DNA from: Marsupella aquatica
Taxonomy: Eukaryota; Marchantiophyta
Reading direction: 5' to 3'
Assembly (NCBI GenBank): GCA_973895155.1
Contig: OZ316899.1
Coordinates: forward strand, 11,718,001 to 11,782,000
Length of the DNA: 64,000 nt
The notes beneath the pieces were generated by a model. It saw only the letters and a list, made by a program, of their open reading frames with translations, did no database searches and had not been told where the DNA came from. Below are positions 63,400 through 64,000 of the stretch, piece after piece. The stretch's first letter is position 1, and each line of letters starts with the position of its first letter. Made by a program: the position numbers and the translations under genes.

Positions 63400-64000
63400 G
63401 GGGTAGGTTTAGGATAGAGTTAGAATTAGGGAAGTCAGACGATAAGGACAACCACCAAAACTAGTTGGCAACGCTATCCTATCCGACCGACCTTCGTAGT
63501 TTAGAATCTTAGAATAAGACATGTTGTTTTACGGCCTGACAGTTAGCAGAGTTTAGAATCTTGGATACCATAGATTTGAGCACGTGGCCGCTCCGGGTCC
63601 CGACCCTTAGTATTTAGTGCACCCCTCGGTACAGGCAGGGGGGATTTTAGTTTCAGAACCAGGTATCCGTAGGATGTGCGGGGAGTCCCGGCCTTTGTGA
63701 GTGAAAGAGCATCAAGGAGGGAGGGTACAACTAAGCTCGCTGGGCAAGTGTGGAGCCGGCCTCCATTGTAGTGTATGCCTTTCTGCCGTTGGGCCTGTTC
63801 ACTCAATGAGATGTTGAGTCAACCGTGTATATGTGTATGACAGATTATGAAGTAAAGTCTTTTCCCACTATCTCCTTTGTGTAAACCGAGATTGAATGAT
63901 TGTGAATTCAGTTGCATGTATGAATCTTGTATACGGGTAGAAGAATGCTTGGCCAAACGCACTATCCGAGCTGGGCACGGGATGTTGGCTGCGGATAGTG
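63400..64000 (+). repeat. LTR-like end of element B, partial
   Basis: Matches the inverse of about 31.70-31.05 kb, for example AGAATCTTAGAATAAG, TTTAGTGCACCCC, GGGGAGTCCCGGCCTTTGTG and GTCTTTTCCC. A shorter relative is at 18.4 kb in the MULE-B insertion. It is truncated by the window edge. Confidence 0.7.

Larger units (their letters stand above)
60430..64000 (+). mobile_element. Element B, plus-strand copy, LTR cut by the right edge
   Basis: A leader with a TATA box precedes a gag-like gene (60753-63392), followed by an LTR-like end (about 63.4-64.0 kb) that runs out of the window. It matches the minus copy at 30.98-34.12 kb in gene order and LTR. I find no matching LTR at the 5' side, and no pol. 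Confidence 0.6.

Noticed and set aside
1-64000. rRNA, tRNA and retroelement primer-binding sites
   Set aside because: No convincing rRNA segment, tRNA cloverleaf or full primer-binding site was seen; the TGGTATCAGG near 27489 is only a partial resemblance.

Overview
The window looks like repeat-rich nuclear DNA of a streptophyte, that is a land plant or a charophyte alga. The grounds are an EDM2-like PHD protein, Mutator-like transposases with a WRKY/GCM1-like N-terminus and a SWIM C-terminus, a CACTA (TNP2/DUF4218) transposase, Ty3/gypsy pol, TTTAGGG-type repeats and short GT-AG introns. I cannot name the species; the unusual gene content suggests a non-seed lineage, but that is a guess. Almost nothing here is an intact gene. 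Most of the window is transposons nested in one another, and most reading frames carry C-to-T type stop codons and frameshifts.

Layout. 0-5.5 kb: an open frame running off the left edge, a PHD-finger gene, a BRCT-only gene (all minus strand), and small repeats and hairpins. 5.56-15.8 kb: a degenerate Mutator-like transposase (MULE-A, minus) broken by an LTR-element fragment (7.68-9.03 kb), then a plus-strand gene for a fused ParB-like/DNA-methyltransferase-like protein (11.4-15.65 kb). 16.0-21.9 kb: a second MULE transposase (MULE-B, plus), split by an LTR-like insertion (about 17.05-19.37 kb). 21.8-26 kb: tandem repeats and two decayed F-box-like genes. 26.9-37.7 kb: two inverted copies of a gag-like gene family (called A here), an LTR element without pol (called B here), and pieces of a third MULE (MULE-C, minus). 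38.1-43.35 kb: a second ParB/methyltransferase gene. 43.9-58.6 kb: a CACTA-type region whose transposase is preceded by a SET-domain frame, and which contains a 5'-truncated LTR element (about 46-50.69 kb). 58.88-60.41 kb: a gypsy RNase H/integrase relic. 60.4-64 kb: a second copy of element B.

The most interesting object is the repeated association of a minus-strand MULE transposase, a plus-strand ParB-like/methyltransferase-like gene, and about 28 copies of one 15-bp palindrome with consensus TAGCGCCNGGCGCTA. All copies I mapped are non-coding: in the spacer between the two genes, in introns, and just after the gene. The two ParB/methyltransferase genes are diverged, yet three of their introns carry the palindrome in both. 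This resembles the plant VANDAL Mutator elements, whose VANC protein recognises short motifs clustered in the element's own non-coding DNA and removes silencing. I infer a previously undescribed Mutator-type element with a self-recognising ParB/methyltransferase-derived accessory protein. Both copies seen here are inactivated.
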